A stretch of 64,000 nt of DNA, taken from NCBI GenBank assembly GCA_041398825.1, contig JAWKTX010000012.1:1-64000 (forward strand), read 5' to 3'. Shown piece by piece: positions 26,047 through 35,598 of this stretch. Under the pieces are notes generated by a model, which was not told the origin of the DNA, searched no databases, and worked only from the letters and a program-made list of their open reading frames with translations. Each line of letters opens with the position of its first letter. Positions within the stretch are counted from its first letter, which is position 1. The DNA is from Planctomycetaceae bacterium. Its GTDB lineage: Bacteria > Planctomycetota > Planctomycetia > Planctomycetales > Planctomycetaceae. Position numbers and translations under genes: made by a program.

Positions 26047-28392
26047 TCAGAAATCGTAGTACTTCAGGTAAACGCAACCGAAGGCAAGGACAACGCAGAT
26101 AAAAACAGCGTTAGTTGCGATGGGCCTCCAGACATCCAGTTTGATTCGATCCTTACGCAGGTCCTGATGGGCATTTGCCGGGCCATCGTTGTTTGCGTCG
26201 ATCACTGCGGAGCGTTCGCCGGTGATCAGGTAGCGAACCGCGTTGTCCATATCTGATGGTCGCGGCAGAATGCTGTGCAAAGGGTTCACAACGTAATCGA
26301 AAACCGGAAATGTCCAGCCAGGGTGCCCCGACTTTGTTTGATCGGTGAGCTGTTGCGTTCCATCCCACACCATGACGGTCTTTCGTCCATCACTTGTCAG
26401 CAGGTGTCCCGAATTATCAAAAGCGATGGCCGAGACGCGACCATTCCAGTTGCTCTTCCAGTCCATGAGCGTCTTCTGTTCGACATCCGCCAACACAACG
26501 TGGCCATCATGCGATAAAAGAGCCATGGTCCTGCCAATGCGGTCAGATGTGACCACAAGGGGCAGTCCGTCATCCGGAAGCTTTGATTCTGCAATTGTTT
26601 CGAGTGACAAAGAATCCAGCAGATGGATTGTCCCGTCAGAAAATGCTGCCATCGCCACGTTGCCCGTACAGGCAATGAGCCCGCTGGCATCTTTCAGAAT
26701 TTCGCGTGTTGGCCCGATGTCATACTTTCCTTCTTCGTTGCTGACGAACGTATGAACCGTACCTTCGTCCAGAATCAGAATCTGGCCGGTGGTGGCATCA
26801 AGACAAGCGGATGCATTTGCCGTCCACCGAGGAATTTTTTCGGTCTGCAGTTCGACGAAGGCGTCGGACGACTTTCCGTTGAACAGCCCGAAAGTCACTT
26901 TGCTCAGATATTCAGACGTCTGCTTTTGTTCGTCCGAACGACTGTTGAACTGATAGATACCGCCGCTGGCGGGAAGAAGAATTCGACCGGTCTTGTCGAT
27001 CAGCAAATCAAGTACCGGGCCAGGTGTCGTCCCTTCGGATTCTCTTTCCCATCCTCCCAATTCACTCCCGGACACCACGGTTGCTGCGCTTAAGCCTCCG
27101 AATCGAGAGGGTTGCGTCTGAAGTGCAATGATTCGTTCGTTGCGAAAGTCGTAGACTGGCAGGAATCGTACGCCTGACATCATGAGTCGCTGGAGAATCC
27201 GAGGCATTCCCTGCCCGTCCGATTTGAAGATTTCTTCCCAGTCTTTTCTGTCCTCATCCCATCGAAAGACGCTGCGACTTCCATCGACTGTGATCAACTG
27301 GTTCCCCGCCGAAGTGATCTCAATGATCCGTTGCGACTTGATGATATTCTCGGACATGAATCCATGCGTCGCACCGATAACGAAAAGACAGATCCAGAAG
27401 ACGATGACCAGGATCAGAGATACATTTGCGTTTCGCCAGATGGCACCTGTGACGGCTGAGACAGAAAAATAAATTGCGAACAGGAAGACATAGACCGGAA
27501 TGCACCACAATAGCTCGGTGCGCCACTCGCCCAGTCGCGATCCAAGAATCAACCAGACTCCTGTGACCAGCAAAGTCGCGCAAAGCAACGTGAAGATGCA
27601 TCCGCCAAGAAACTTGGTGAGGAACAGCAGAGTGCGAGAAACCGGCTTGCTTAACAGAAGTGAGATTTCGCCCGGTTCGAAGGTGCGCGGGATGATAGAG
27701 GCGGTGACCAGCAGCGAACCAAAGATGCCGAAGAATCCCAGAAAGACGGACAACACCCCAACGATGATTCCGTCCATGGCCATCCGGAACTGAGACGGCA
27801 GCAAATCGACCGGATCGGTCATGTCTGTTCCCAGATAGGTCACAACCGTTGCGGGGTCGTCTTTCAGCTGAATAGATTCCGGAAACACTCTGGCCAGCGT
27901 CGTCAGTGATGCAAACAAATAGTCATCTGATTCTGTTTCTCCGGCAGTCAGTTGGGCGACGATCTCTTCGTCAAGGTTCAGCGAAGAGAACGCCTCAGCG
28001 TCATAAAACGATTCGTTTTCCCGAAGCCTGTTCAGCATTTCGACAATGTCGCGGCGTAATCCACGGCCGCGTCGATTTGTACCGCGATTTTCGGATTCTT
28101 CTTTGCTGGTCCAGGCTTTCAGTCGTTCGCTGTCGTTTTCATTCAACAGATTCCTGAGATGAACGATTGCAGAACGATTCGCAAGATCAGCCCCAGGTTC
28201 AGCAAGGCTTTGGACAAGCTGTTCGGGATCCTTGAGCTCCTGTTGTCGTAGTCGAAGACTGCGTTCTGTGCGCAGGCCAATCGGCGAGAGCGCGAGCAGC
28301 ACCACAACGATCACCACAAGTGCGATCCACAGAACTCGTGACGCCATGGCTTCGCGGAAGGAGTCTTTAAGAATGGCGATGAATGCACGCAT
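26047..28392 (-). CDS. ABC-2 type permease with inserted beta-propeller
   Basis: A 781-residue protein. The first helix (residues 21-42, VLWIALVVIVVVLLALSP) is followed by a large charged loop with an ExxSE-type helical region (50-200). Five more helices lie between about 210 and 360 (GIIVGVLSVFLGFFGIFGSL, TLLCATLLVTGVWLIL, VFLFAIYFSVSAV, LILVIVFWICLFVIG), with the PRTFEPGEISLLLSKPVSR motif of ABC-2 permeases between two of them. Residues 385-725 then form WD40/PQQ-like repeats (TVDGSRSVFRWDEDR, DGTIHLLDSLS, SHDGHVVLADVEQK, SDGRKTVMVWDG). A last helix closes the protein. The ATPase at 28600 is its partner. Substrate unknown. Confidence 0.88.
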   Translation of the reverse strand: MRAFIAILKDSFREAMASRVLWIALVVIVVVLLALSPIGLRTERSLRLRQQELKDPEQLVQSLAEPGADLANRSAIVHLRNLLNENDSERLKAWTSKEESENRGTNRRGRGLRRDIVEMLNRLRENESFYDAEAFSSLNLDEEIVAQLTAGETESDDYLFASLTTLARVFPESIQLKDDPATVVTYLGTDMTDPVDLLPSQFRMAMDGIIVGVLSVFLGFFGIFGSLLVTASIIPRTFEPGEISLLLSKPVSRTLLFLTKFLGGCIFTLLCATLLVTGVWLILGSRLGEWRTELLWCIPVYVFLFAIYFSVSAVTGAIWRNANVSLILVIVFWICLFVIGATHGFMSENIIKSQRIIEITSAGNQLITVDGSRSVFRWDEDRKDWEEIFKSDGQGMPRILQRLMMSGVRFLPVYDFRNERIIALQTQPSRFGGLSAATVVSGSELGGWERESEGTTPGPVLDLLIDKTGRILLPASGGIYQFNSRSDEQKQTSEYLSKVTFGLFNGKSSDAFVELQTEKIPRWTANASACLDATTGQILILDEGTVHTFVSNEEGKYDIGPTREILKDASGLIACTGNVAMAAFSDGTIHLLDSLSLETIAESKLPDDGLPLVVTSDRIGRTMALLSHDGHVVLADVEQKTLMDWKSNWNGRVSAIAFDNSGHLLTSDGRKTVMVWDGTQQLTDQTKSGHPGWTFPVFDYVVNPLHSILPRPSDMDNAVRYLITGERSAVIDANNDGPANAHQDLRKDRIKLDVWRPIATNAVFICVVLAFGCVYLKYYDF

Positions 28393-28567
28393 GGGTTCAA
28401 TGAGTTTCCATCAGGAGATGGTGTCGCTCGACGATCCGCCGAAACACCTTTCGGACATTCCAGTTCCAAAGCAGTTCAGTTCGAATGCAATTTCCGACAT
28501 TCGTATTCACCGATCGTCTGACAGACCATGTCTTGTGGCACCCTGCCAGCGAGAATGCCACCACCCA

Positions 28568-28617
28568 CCTCGGGAGCTGCCAGTCATCCGGAGCACCAGT
28601 CATCCGGAGTTGCCAGT
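28568..28617 (-). repeat. Tandem repeat over the ABC ATPase stop codon
   Basis: Minus-strand units ACTGGCAACTCCGGATG (28601-28617), ACTGGTGCTCCGGATG (28585-28600) and ACTGGCAGCTCCCGAGG (28568-28584). The gene ends AAC TCC GGA TGA, so its stop straddles units 1 and 2. A second TGA recurs 16 bases on, in another frame. Confidence 0.7.
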
Positions 28618-29562
28618 TGTGCGGACAATTTCCAGGAAAGCCTCTTCCAGGGTGAACTCGCGACGTCCCATCTGCCAGATACTGATGTGTCTGGCTCGCA
28701 ATTCATCGACGATCTGATCGAGTTCTGCCTGACTGGCAATTCGTACTTCACACTGCCACGCGTTTTCCGCGACTTGTTGATTTCTGTACCCGTCACGATG
28801 CCCGATGGCACCCACAATGTCTTCTTCCGCGCCGGTGAGCTGCATCTGAACGGGAGCATCAGAGAGAGCCCTTTTGAGTTCGCGAACGCTGCCGGTCTTT
28901 CGAACCTCGCCCTCCGTCAGAATGGCCACACTTTCGCAAATGAGTTCGATCTCCTGCAGCAGGTGACTGTTCAGGAAGATTGTCGTCCCGTCCGCGGCCA
29001 GCTTTTGAAGAACCTGGCGAATCTCTTTGCGCCCAACCGGATCCACACCGTCGGTGGGTTCATCCAGGATGATTAATTGCGGTTGATGCAGCATTGCCTG
29101 CGCCAGGCCAAGACGTTGCAGCATTCCCTTGGAGTACCCCGCAACCTTTTCTGCGCCCCGGCCGTTCAGTCCCACCAGTTGCAGTAATTCGGGTGTCCGT
29201 CGACGAATTTCAGACGAAGCCAGACCGCTGAGTCCGCCATAGTATTCCAGAGCTGAAAATCCGGTCAGGTGCCGTGGAATGCGGTGATTTTCCGGCAGGT
29301 AGCCAATCTGGCGCCGCGCCTGAATCGAACCGGCACGATGTCCAAGCACCATGGCATTGCCACCGGATTTGCGAATGATGCCAAGAAGAATCTTGATCAG
29401 CGTCGTCTTTCCAGCCCCATTCGGCCCGAGCAGACCGTAGATACTGCCACGCGGCACCTGCAGAGAAACACCCTTCAACGCCTGAAATGATTTTCGTCGA
29501 AAGATTCCCGACCTGTAGGTCTTGGTTACATGATCAATTTCGATCATCATCGATGAAGTCAC
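28600..29562 (-). CDS. ABC transporter ATP-binding protein
   Basis: A 320-residue ABC-2 exporter ATPase. Walker A is GPNGAGKTT, the signature is SKGMLQRLGLAQ, Walker B is LIILDEPTDGVDP, with the switch His in LNSHLLQE. The C-terminal 80 residues are the small alpha/beta tail seen in CcmA/NatA/DrrA-type ATPases. It precedes the propeller-bearing permease by about 200 bp on the same strand, so the pair forms one exporter. The start used is ATG 29562; MMIEIDHV just after it is an equally good start. The substrate could be a lipid, a peptide or an envelope component. Confidence 0.93.
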   Translation of the reverse strand: MTSSMMIEIDHVTKTYRSGIFRRKSFQALKGVSLQVPRGSIYGLLGPNGAGKTTLIKILLGIIRKSGGNAMVLGHRAGSIQARRQIGYLPENHRIPRHLTGFSALEYYGGLSGLASSEIRRRTPELLQLVGLNGRGAEKVAGYSKGMLQRLGLAQAMLHQPQLIILDEPTDGVDPVGRKEIRQVLQKLAADGTTIFLNSHLLQEIELICESVAILTEGEVRKTGSVRELKRALSDAPVQMQLTGAEEDIVGAIGHRDGYRNQQVAENAWQCEVRIASQAELDQIVDELRARHISIWQMGRREFTLEEAFLEIVRTTGNSG

Positions 29563-29703
29563 TCGTACGCTCCGACGGAAACGAATTGCAGTTGTCCGGG
29601 ATGTTCAGCCAGCATATTCGCCTGTGTGGGCCAATAATTGGACTCTGACACAACGAGAATGCTTTGAATTCCTGTTTTCACGAGTCATCCGCTCGCCATC
29701 ACT

Positions 29704-29764
29704 TTAGTGAATAAGTGCAGGATTTCAGTGACCAAGCGCAGGATTCAGTGACCAGACGCAGGAT
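29704..29764 (-). repeat. Three 20-bp tandem units over the esterase stop codon
   Basis: Minus-strand units ATCCTGCGTCTGGTCACTGA (29745-29764), ATCCTGCGCTTGGTCACTGA (29725-29744), one extra A, and ATCCTGCACTTATTCACTAA (29704-29723). The first ends with the gene's stop TGA. The second also ends TGA, the third TAA: the final triplet changes but remains a stop. Confidence 0.8.
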
Positions 29765-30611
29765 GCTCATCGGACGCCGGTTTACCTGACACGGGCTGGG
29801 ATGACACGGGCAGCAACCATTCAAATGCTTCCGGTAGCCATCCGCTGCCCCAGGAATGCTCGCGCGGCGGGCCGGGGATCTGCACATGCGGAAAAGAGAT
29901 GTCGTCAAGCAGTTCTTTCATGCGCTGATGTTCGCCGGCAAAGTTTCCTGTGCCTGAAAACATCAGTCGAGGGGCCTCAGATTGAAAGGTACGTTGCCTT
30001 TGCCGAAGCAGATCCGCAACATGGTACGCTCGAAAGTTCTCTTCGTTTCCAAATATCGGTCCTGATCCATAACGACCCGATCTGTCCATCATCAGCGGAG
30101 CGTCGAAAGCGGCGGCCCTTTCAAATGTATCGGGGTGACGCAGCAGCAGGCTCCACGCGCCCCACCCCGACTTACTGAATCCAACCAGCAATCGCCCCTT
30201 CCGCATGGTGATAACTGGATAGCTGGACTCAACGAATGGCAGTACGTCTTCCAGCAGGTAGGCTTCCTGCTTCAATTGCGGATTCGTTGAGTGATCTGCG
30301 TACCATGGCAAATCAGCAAACGAAGGAAACACGCACACGGCACCATGCTTGTTGTGCAGATCATTCCGAAGTACCTGCTGAACGGGATCGCCCCATCGGG
30401 TGGTCGTTCCTGCTTCCACCGGAAGAACATACACAACAGGATAAGATACAGATTCCTCCAACTGATCCGGCAGCAATACACGAACACTGGTTTCCCGAGC
30501 CTGATTCGTAGAACGCAACGTGTGAGTTCGTATTTCTCCCGCGCGGCAATAGGCCGAGAGGGACAAATCGACCGCGAGAATGAATGAGATTACGAAACGG
30601 AAAACAACCAT
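29745..30611 (-). CDS. Secreted esterase-D-like alpha/beta hydrolase
   Basis: A 288-residue hydrolase with a signal peptide (FRFVISFILAVDLSLSAYC). The alpha/beta fold shows YPVVYVLPVEAG, VCVFPSF and the nucleophile elbow GFSKSGWGAW (Ser near 145). Asp of the triad may be in AAFDAPLMMD and His in REHSWGSGW. Family: putative esterases related to enterochelin esterase and feruloyl esterase D. The substrate is unknown. The gene reads toward the ABC exporter but with its own upstream region. Confidence 0.85.
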   Translation of the reverse strand: MVVFRFVISFILAVDLSLSAYCRAGEIRTHTLRSTNQARETSVRVLLPDQLEESVSYPVVYVLPVEAGTTTRWGDPVQQVLRNDLHNKHGAVCVFPSFADLPWYADHSTNPQLKQEAYLLEDVLPFVESSYPVITMRKGRLLVGFSKSGWGAWSLLLRHPDTFERAAAFDAPLMMDRSGRYGSGPIFGNEENFRAYHVADLLRQRQRTFQSEAPRLMFSGTGNFAGEHQRMKELLDDISFPHVQIPGPPREHSWGSGWLPEAFEWLLPVSSQPVSGKPASDEHPASGH

Positions 30612-30954
30612 CGTTCGACTTCTTCAAAAGTGGCTTCTGTGAAACCCGGTGCACGAATTGGCGGCAGTTCAGAAATGGGTTCCAGGGAACGTGAGCGTCA
30701 TTAGCAAGACGACGCCCAGTAAGAATGACACAGCCCCGGAAGCGATCTCACCGAACGGTAGCGTGGATCGTTCGGGATCACAATGTGCGTGGGGCTGACT
30801 TTGCCGGGGGGGCAGTGCCAGCACTCCACAACTATCGTCATTCCGGGAGTGCAATTGTCCTGGCAACCCCGGTCTTCTGCAGGTACGATTCCATGGCGCC
30901 GTCTGCCAGGGATTCACATCACCCACATCCGTATCATCAGAATCGGGTTTAGAT
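30612..30954. other. Intergenic region, divergent
   Basis: 343 bp between the esterase and the SRPBCC-GyrI gene. A minus-strand frame ending at 30669 finishes in a single hydrophobic helix (ASGAVSFLLGVVLLMTLTF) but its first two-thirds do not look like protein; it might hide a short membrane peptide without a good start codon. Promoters for both flanking genes are expected here. Confidence 0.4.
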
Positions 30955-31890
30955 ATGCCAGCCTACAGCATTGTTCGATCCATCGAGATAGAGGCTGATA
31001 CCAGCCGAGTCTTTGAAGTCGTCGCGGACTTCGGGACATGGACAGTCTGGTCGCCCTGGCTGATCGCGGAACCCGACGCCAGCGTGACCGTATCGTCCGA
31101 CGGAAAATCCGTAGGTTCTGTGTATTCCTGGGTTGGTGAATTGACGGGCCAGGGCGAAGTGGAACACAAGGAACTGGTCCCGTATTCGCGGATCGAAGAT
31201 GAAATTCGGTTCCTCAAGCCATTCAAGTCTCAGGCCAGGGTCGGGTTTCTGCTGGAGCCAACAGCGACCGGAACAATGCTCAGCTGGTACATGGAAGGGA
31301 GCATGCCATGGTTTATGTTCTGGATGATTCCAATGATGAAAACGTTCATCAGTATGGATTATTCGCGCGGGCTGAAGATGCTTAAAGACTGGATTGAAAC
31401 GGGATCAATTCCTTCAAAAGTCATTCAGCATGGTGTGCAGCAAACAGAACCGCTTCGCATGGCTGGAGTCTCCAGCACGTGCGAGGTCGAAACTGTTGGC
31501 CCTTCGATGGAGGCTGCCTTTGAGAAGGCTCGCGAATTATTTCGTTCTCACGGTTTGCCGATGAACGGTCCGGCGATCTCGGTCTACACAAAATTTCGAA
31601 TGTCGAAAGGAGTGTTCGAATACATCAGTGGCTTTGTCATTCCGGCCGACGCTGATGTTCCCGCATCATCCGGACTGAAAGAATGGTCCATTGGCTCAGC
31701 AGAATCATTCAGGGTCGAACACATCGGCAGCTACCGACACCTTGGAAATGCGTGGAGCGTTGCGAATCAGGTCACGCGGTACCGCAAGTTGAAACAGCAA
31801 CGCTGTGGAACCTATGAAATCTATCGCACGACGCCTCCGGAATCTCCCGAGTCAGAACTAAAGACGGACATCTACCTGCCTCTCAGATAA
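30955..31890 (+). CDS. SRPBCC - GyrI-like domain fusion
   Basis: A 311-residue two-domain protein. Residues 1-150 form an SRPBCC/polyketide-cyclase-like ligand pocket (IVRSIEIEADTSRVFEVVADFGTWTVWSPWL at the start, MKTFISMDYSRGLKMLKDWIE at the end). Residues 155-311 resemble the GyrI/AraC effector-binding fold (AGVSSTCEVETVGPSMEAAFEKARELF, VFEYISGFVIP, RVEHIGSYRHLGNAW). Both folds bind small hydrophobic ligands. There is no DNA-binding domain, so it is more likely a carrier or hydrolase than a regulator. It stands alone between divergent and parallel genes. Confidence 0.85.
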   Translation: MPAYSIVRSIEIEADTSRVFEVVADFGTWTVWSPWLIAEPDASVTVSSDGKSVGSVYSWVGELTGQGEVEHKELVPYSRIEDEIRFLKPFKSQARVGFLLEPTATGTMLSWYMEGSMPWFMFWMIPMMKTFISMDYSRGLKMLKDWIETGSIPSKVIQHGVQQTEPLRMAGVSSTCEVETVGPSMEAAFEKARELFRSHGLPMNGPAISVYTKFRMSKGVFEYISGFVIPADADVPASSGLKEWSIGSAESFRVEHIGSYRHLGNAWSVANQVTRYRKLKQQRCGTYEIYRTTPPESPESELKTDIYLPLR

Positions 31891-32083
31891 CAGATCTGTG
31901 CTGATGGCCGATGACCAATGCACGATTGTAACTTGTTGTTGCTTGAATCCAGCGGTGTGATCCGTAGAGAATAGACAGGGCTGAGCGTCGTTCAACTGGC
32001 GTCTTGCCGCGCGAGCATTTGAAGTCCGGCTCATCTCGGGCAGGATGGATTTTCATTACCACAGGCAACAGACGGGCGGACAG

Positions 32084-33028
32084 ATGGGCAACCATTCAAT
32101 TCCAATGCAATCACGTATGTTGATTGCCAGCATTCTAGCTTTAAGCGTGAATGCCGCAGTCCACGGGGAAGAACAGCTGGTCTACAAGACGGTGGGTGAC
32201 CAAAAGCTGAATCTTTACGTCGACAAACCGCAGGACTGGAATGCCGCCGACAGGCGTCCGGCTGTCGTGTTTTATTTTGGTGGTGGCTGGGTTGGTGGAA
32301 GTCCGGCACAGTTCGAAAAGCAGAGTCAATACCTGGCGACGCGTGGTCTGGTTGGGATTCGGGTGCGTTACCGCACCATCGACAGGTCCAAACCCGGGCT
32401 GCCGGAAATCTGCTGTGCTGACGCGAAGTCTGCGATGCGTTATGTGAGAAAGCATGCGGCCCAACTGGGTATTGATCCCGGTCGAATTGCCGCAGCAGGA
32501 GGTTCGGCCGGTGGTCATCTTGCATCGTTCACCGCAATGGTTCCCGGATTGGACGATCCAGCCGACGACACAAGTGTCTCCTGCCGTCCGGACGCGTTAG
32601 TGCTGTTCAACCCGGTCTTTAACAACGGCCCTGGTGAATGGGGGCACAATCGGGTGGGTGATCGGTACAAAGAGTTTTCTCCCGCTCACAATATCGCCGG
32701 CACTGCCCCGCCAACAATCGTCTTCCTTGGCGATATGGATAAGCTGATTTCCGTCGACGTGCTGAACCGATTCAGAGACGATATGAAGGCCGCCGGTGTT
32801 CGCTGCGATACACGCGTGTACGAAGGTGCGGGACACGGATTCTTCAACAATGATCCTTACTTCACGGAAACACTGATCGAAACGGACAAGTTTCTGAACT
32901 CTCTCGGCTGGATCACTGGTCCTCCAACGATTTCTCCGGTGCCGGAACCTGCTACGACGTCGAAGACTGATCCACAAGCGAAATCTGCTCGGAAGAAAAA
33001 ATCGGACAGGCAGAAGAAATCCGAATAG
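32084..33028 (+). CDS. Secreted alpha/beta hydrolase (BD-FAE / HSL-like esterase)
   Basis: A 314-residue esterase from ATG 32084 (GGCGGA upstream); 32045 and 32117 are alternative starts. The signal peptide is MLIASILALSVNAAVHG. The oxyanion-hole region is VVFYFGGGWVGG, the nucleophile elbow is AAGGSAGGHLAS (Ser near 149), the triad His is in GAGHGFFN and the Asp in LGDMDKL. A lysine-rich C-terminal tail (KSARKKKSDRQKKSE) may hold it on an acidic surface. Similar enzymes remove acetyl or feruloyl groups from polysaccharides, fitting the secreted sugar-degrading set. Confidence 0.88.
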   Translation: MGNHSIPMQSRMLIASILALSVNAAVHGEEQLVYKTVGDQKLNLYVDKPQDWNAADRRPAVVFYFGGGWVGGSPAQFEKQSQYLATRGLVGIRVRYRTIDRSKPGLPEICCADAKSAMRYVRKHAAQLGIDPGRIAAAGGSAGGHLASFTAMVPGLDDPADDTSVSCRPDALVLFNPVFNNGPGEWGHNRVGDRYKEFSPAHNIAGTAPPTIVFLGDMDKLISVDVLNRFRDDMKAAGVRCDTRVYEGAGHGFFNNDPYFTETLIETDKFLNSLGWITGPPTISPVPEPATTSKTDPQAKSARKKKSDRQKKSE

Positions 33029-33040
33029 CTCTCATCAAAT

Positions 33041-33072
33041 CACCAGCCAGTACCATGACCAGCCAGTGTCTA
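33041..33072. repeat. 16-bp tandem pair after the esterase gene
   Basis: CACCAGCCAGTACCAT is followed directly by GACCAGCCAGTGTCTA, 12 bp after the stop of the esterase gene and before the DUF1501 start. Same style as the other gene-end duplications but outside the coding region. Confidence 0.5.
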
Positions 33073-33115
33073 ATTTCTGATCGCCGCCAGTGATTGCCAG
33101 AGCTTGCCCAATCGT

Positions 33116-34543
33116 ATGATTCATTCGCCAGACAACCGTGCGACATCATCGACAGCGCAATCGCGTCGCGACTGGCTGACCGCACTGGCTGCCCTGGCGT
33201 CCGCTGGCCGTAGTCGCACACTGGCGGCGGAAGCAGGTCAGCCACAGGTGAAACCGCCTGGATTTGGCCGCGCAAAATCTGTCATCGTTGTGTTTGCCAG
33301 TGGCGGCCAGAGCCAGATTGATATGTGGGACCCAAAGCCCAATGCACCGGTGGAAGTGCGGGGAGCATTCAGAACAATTCGGACAGCGGTTCCCGGGATT
33401 CATTTCTGTGAACACATGCCGCAGATTGCCAAAATTGCCAACAAGATCTGCGTCCTGCGCACGATGTCGCATGAAGATCGGGATCATGGATCGGCGTTCT
33501 ACTTGTCTATGACCGGAAGGTATCACCGCCGAAAATCATCAAATCCGTTGCCAGCCCCCGACGATTTGCCGTGTCATGGCGCCGTGCTGCAACGGGTGCG
33601 TCCCAGCCAGGAGTTTCCGCAAACGGCCATTCATTTGAATGGTCCGGCAGAGGTTCCGCTGGTGGTTGGACCGGGTCAGTTTGGGGGATATCTGGGCAAA
33701 GGGTTTGATCCGTTGACACTTGGTGATGTGACTTTGGGTTCAATGCCGATTCCATCACTGATTCGTCGCCCGGACCTTGGCGCCAGTCGGATGCAGCAGC
33801 GGGAAAATTTGCTTCGATCACTCGAAGATCGAATGGAATCGCTGCGGCAAAACCCCGTCGGCCAGGAGAAGGTCACGCTGTATCATCAGGCGTTCGACAT
33901 GCTGTCGCGTCCCGACATCGGCGACGCATTCGACCTGTCCCGCGAACCGGCGGCGCTGCGAGATCGCTACGGCCGCAATCGTTCTGGTCAGGCTTGTCTG
34001 CTGGCAAGGAGACTGGTGCAGGCAGGCGTCCCTCTGGTGACTGTTATCTGGAGCCACAACAATCGTGGACAGGACATCGATCCCGCGAATACCGACCTTT
34101 ACGGATGGGATACCCACAATGACATCTTCGAAGGATTGAAGAATCATCTACTGCCACGTTTCGACCATGGCTTTTCTGCTTTGATCGAAGACCTGGACCA
34201 GCAGGGTATGCTGGACGACACGCTTGTCGTCTGCATGGGCGAATTCGGACGCGCTCCGCTGGTGGCACTGGAGCCACGCTTTGCTGGCGCTTCCCCGGGT
34301 CGGAAGCACTGGAGCGATGTGTACTCGGTGGCGTTTGCCGGTGCCGGGGTCAAACGAGGAGCCTGTGTTGGTGAATCGGACGCCCAGGGAGCCTATCCCC
34401 GAACCGAAGCCTATGGTCCATGGGATATCATGGCCACGATGTTTTCGTCGCTCGGTATCCAGCCGGATTCACTGTACCACGATCTTCAGAACCGCCCGGT
34501 TCGAATCTGTGATGGTCAAGTCATTGCACCTCTCTTCGGCTGA
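33116..34543 (+). CDS. DUF1501 family protein
   Basis: A 475-residue protein from ATG 33116. The N-terminus has SRRDWLTALAALASAG, a twin-arginine-like export signal. Conserved blocks: VIVVFASGGQSQIDMWDPKPNAP, CVLRTMSHEDRDHGSAFYLSMTGR, LYGWDTHNDIFEGLKNHLLP, VVCMGEFGRAP and RPVRICDGQVI. It is the second DUF1501 protein of the window and the longer type, with HYHRRKS-type inserts. No DUF1549/1553 partner is adjacent. A degenerate 24-bp direct repeat (GCTGAGTC...) spans the stop codon. Confidence 0.9.
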   Translation: MIHSPDNRATSSTAQSRRDWLTALAALASAGRSRTLAAEAGQPQVKPPGFGRAKSVIVVFASGGQSQIDMWDPKPNAPVEVRGAFRTIRTAVPGIHFCEHMPQIAKIANKICVLRTMSHEDRDHGSAFYLSMTGRYHRRKSSNPLPAPDDLPCHGAVLQRVRPSQEFPQTAIHLNGPAEVPLVVGPGQFGGYLGKGFDPLTLGDVTLGSMPIPSLIRRPDLGASRMQQRENLLRSLEDRMESLRQNPVGQEKVTLYHQAFDMLSRPDIGDAFDLSREPAALRDRYGRNRSGQACLLARRLVQAGVPLVTVIWSHNNRGQDIDPANTDLYGWDTHNDIFEGLKNHLLPRFDHGFSALIEDLDQQGMLDDTLVVCMGEFGRAPLVALEPRFAGASPGRKHWSDVYSVAFAGAGVKRGACVGESDAQGAYPRTEAYGPWDIMATMFSSLGIQPDSLYHDLQNRPVRICDGQVIAPLFG

Positions 34544-35174
34544 GTCGCCTGGTCGACGGAACTGCTGAGTCATTTGATCTGGCGGAGAAGCATCTGAACG
34601 TCCGGTGAAATCTCTTCCAGAGGCTGCCCGCAAGACGCCCCGCATGTGAAACGTCCGCTGGCGTGCGGGTGTTGTCATTCGACCTGCACCCCAATGCCAA
34701 TCATCAATTGCATGCACCGAAGTTGGGCCCGGCGGTGAAAACTGTAGCTCGGTGGGTGGGGCCGAGAGGCCGAGAGTCTGACGTGGATTCGTGCCGTGGC
34801 ACGTTTTAAAGCCACAGGGGCGGAACGGTTGAATCAGCGATCGATTTCCTGGCTGTTTGTCAGGATTTCCTGCGTTACCGGAGCTTGGAAAAGAATGCGG
34901 AGTGCATAGACTCCGACGGATTCGGTGGGTTAGCTATTCAGCGCGGCCGGAGGCTCAGATGGCAAGCGGCAGCGGCCAGCCAGATGACATGTGGATGGGC
35001 ACCGCAGTCGTCGCCCAACCGACTCAATGGCAACTCGCCACCTGTGGTTCGTTTCTCTCGTTAACGCACCCCGGGGCCGAAGGAATGTCCACGAAAAGAA
35101 TCAATCATCCGTTCGGCACAGAATTCCAATGGTCTGTTAATCTTTAAAGGTTCGTATTATCCACGGGAAGAGCG
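34544..35174. other. Intergenic region
   Basis: 631 bp, the longest gene-poor stretch. Open frames are short and without recognisable pattern; one at 34857-35147 (+) has a plausible length but a random-looking sequence. A small inverted repeat (GTGCCGTGGCAC, near 34791) is present. Nothing else seen. Confidence 0.45.
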
Positions 35175-35420
35175 ATGTCCAGTATTGAAGAGATGACCGA
35201 CGATGAGCTAAATCAAAAGCTGAAGGACGCGAGGAGACTTCAGCTGCTCGTTGGGAGTATTTGGGGAGTGATCATCACAGTATGGGTGGTCCTTGGTTAC
35301 TGGCAATCCAACGTTCCTGTCTTCATCTCGACCATTGCGTTGGGACTGACAAGCGCTGCCATTACAAACATCGCCCCTCAGAAGATCGCGGCTGAGATTA
35401 AGCGGCGGACAGAGACTTAA
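35175..35420 (+). CDS. Small two-span membrane protein
   Basis: An 81-residue protein from ATG 35175 with GGGAAGAG just upstream. A charged N-terminal helix (MSSIEEMTDDELNQKLKDARR) is followed by two hydrophobic segments (about 24-44, LLVGSIWGVIITVWVVLGYW, and 49-66, VFISTIALGLTSAAITN) and a basic tail. The pattern suits a real small inner-membrane protein. No family recognised. Confidence 0.65.
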   Translation: MSSIEEMTDDELNQKLKDARRLQLLVGSIWGVIITVWVVLGYWQSNVPVFISTIALGLTSAAITNIAPQKIAAEIKRRTET

Positions 35421-35598
35421 GCAGACCGGATGTGCAGAAACAGAAGTCGACTCAGCCAGGCTGATCGGGTCCGGCCGAGAATTGAGCTACGACTGATCAT
35501 TCTACGCACAACGTCGCACGCAGGCGGTCAGATCTAAACGTTTCATCAGCGTGTGTCTCGGCCACATCGTGCCGTTTGTACTCTTACTGGCCAGGCTT

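Noticed and set aside
30669..30926. 85-codon minus-strand frame ending in a hydrophobic helix
   Set aside because: Only the last third looks protein-like and there is no start codon for a shorter version; kept as a note in the intergenic entry.
34857..35147. 96-codon plus-strand frame
   Set aside because: Composition and lack of a ribosome binding site give no support.
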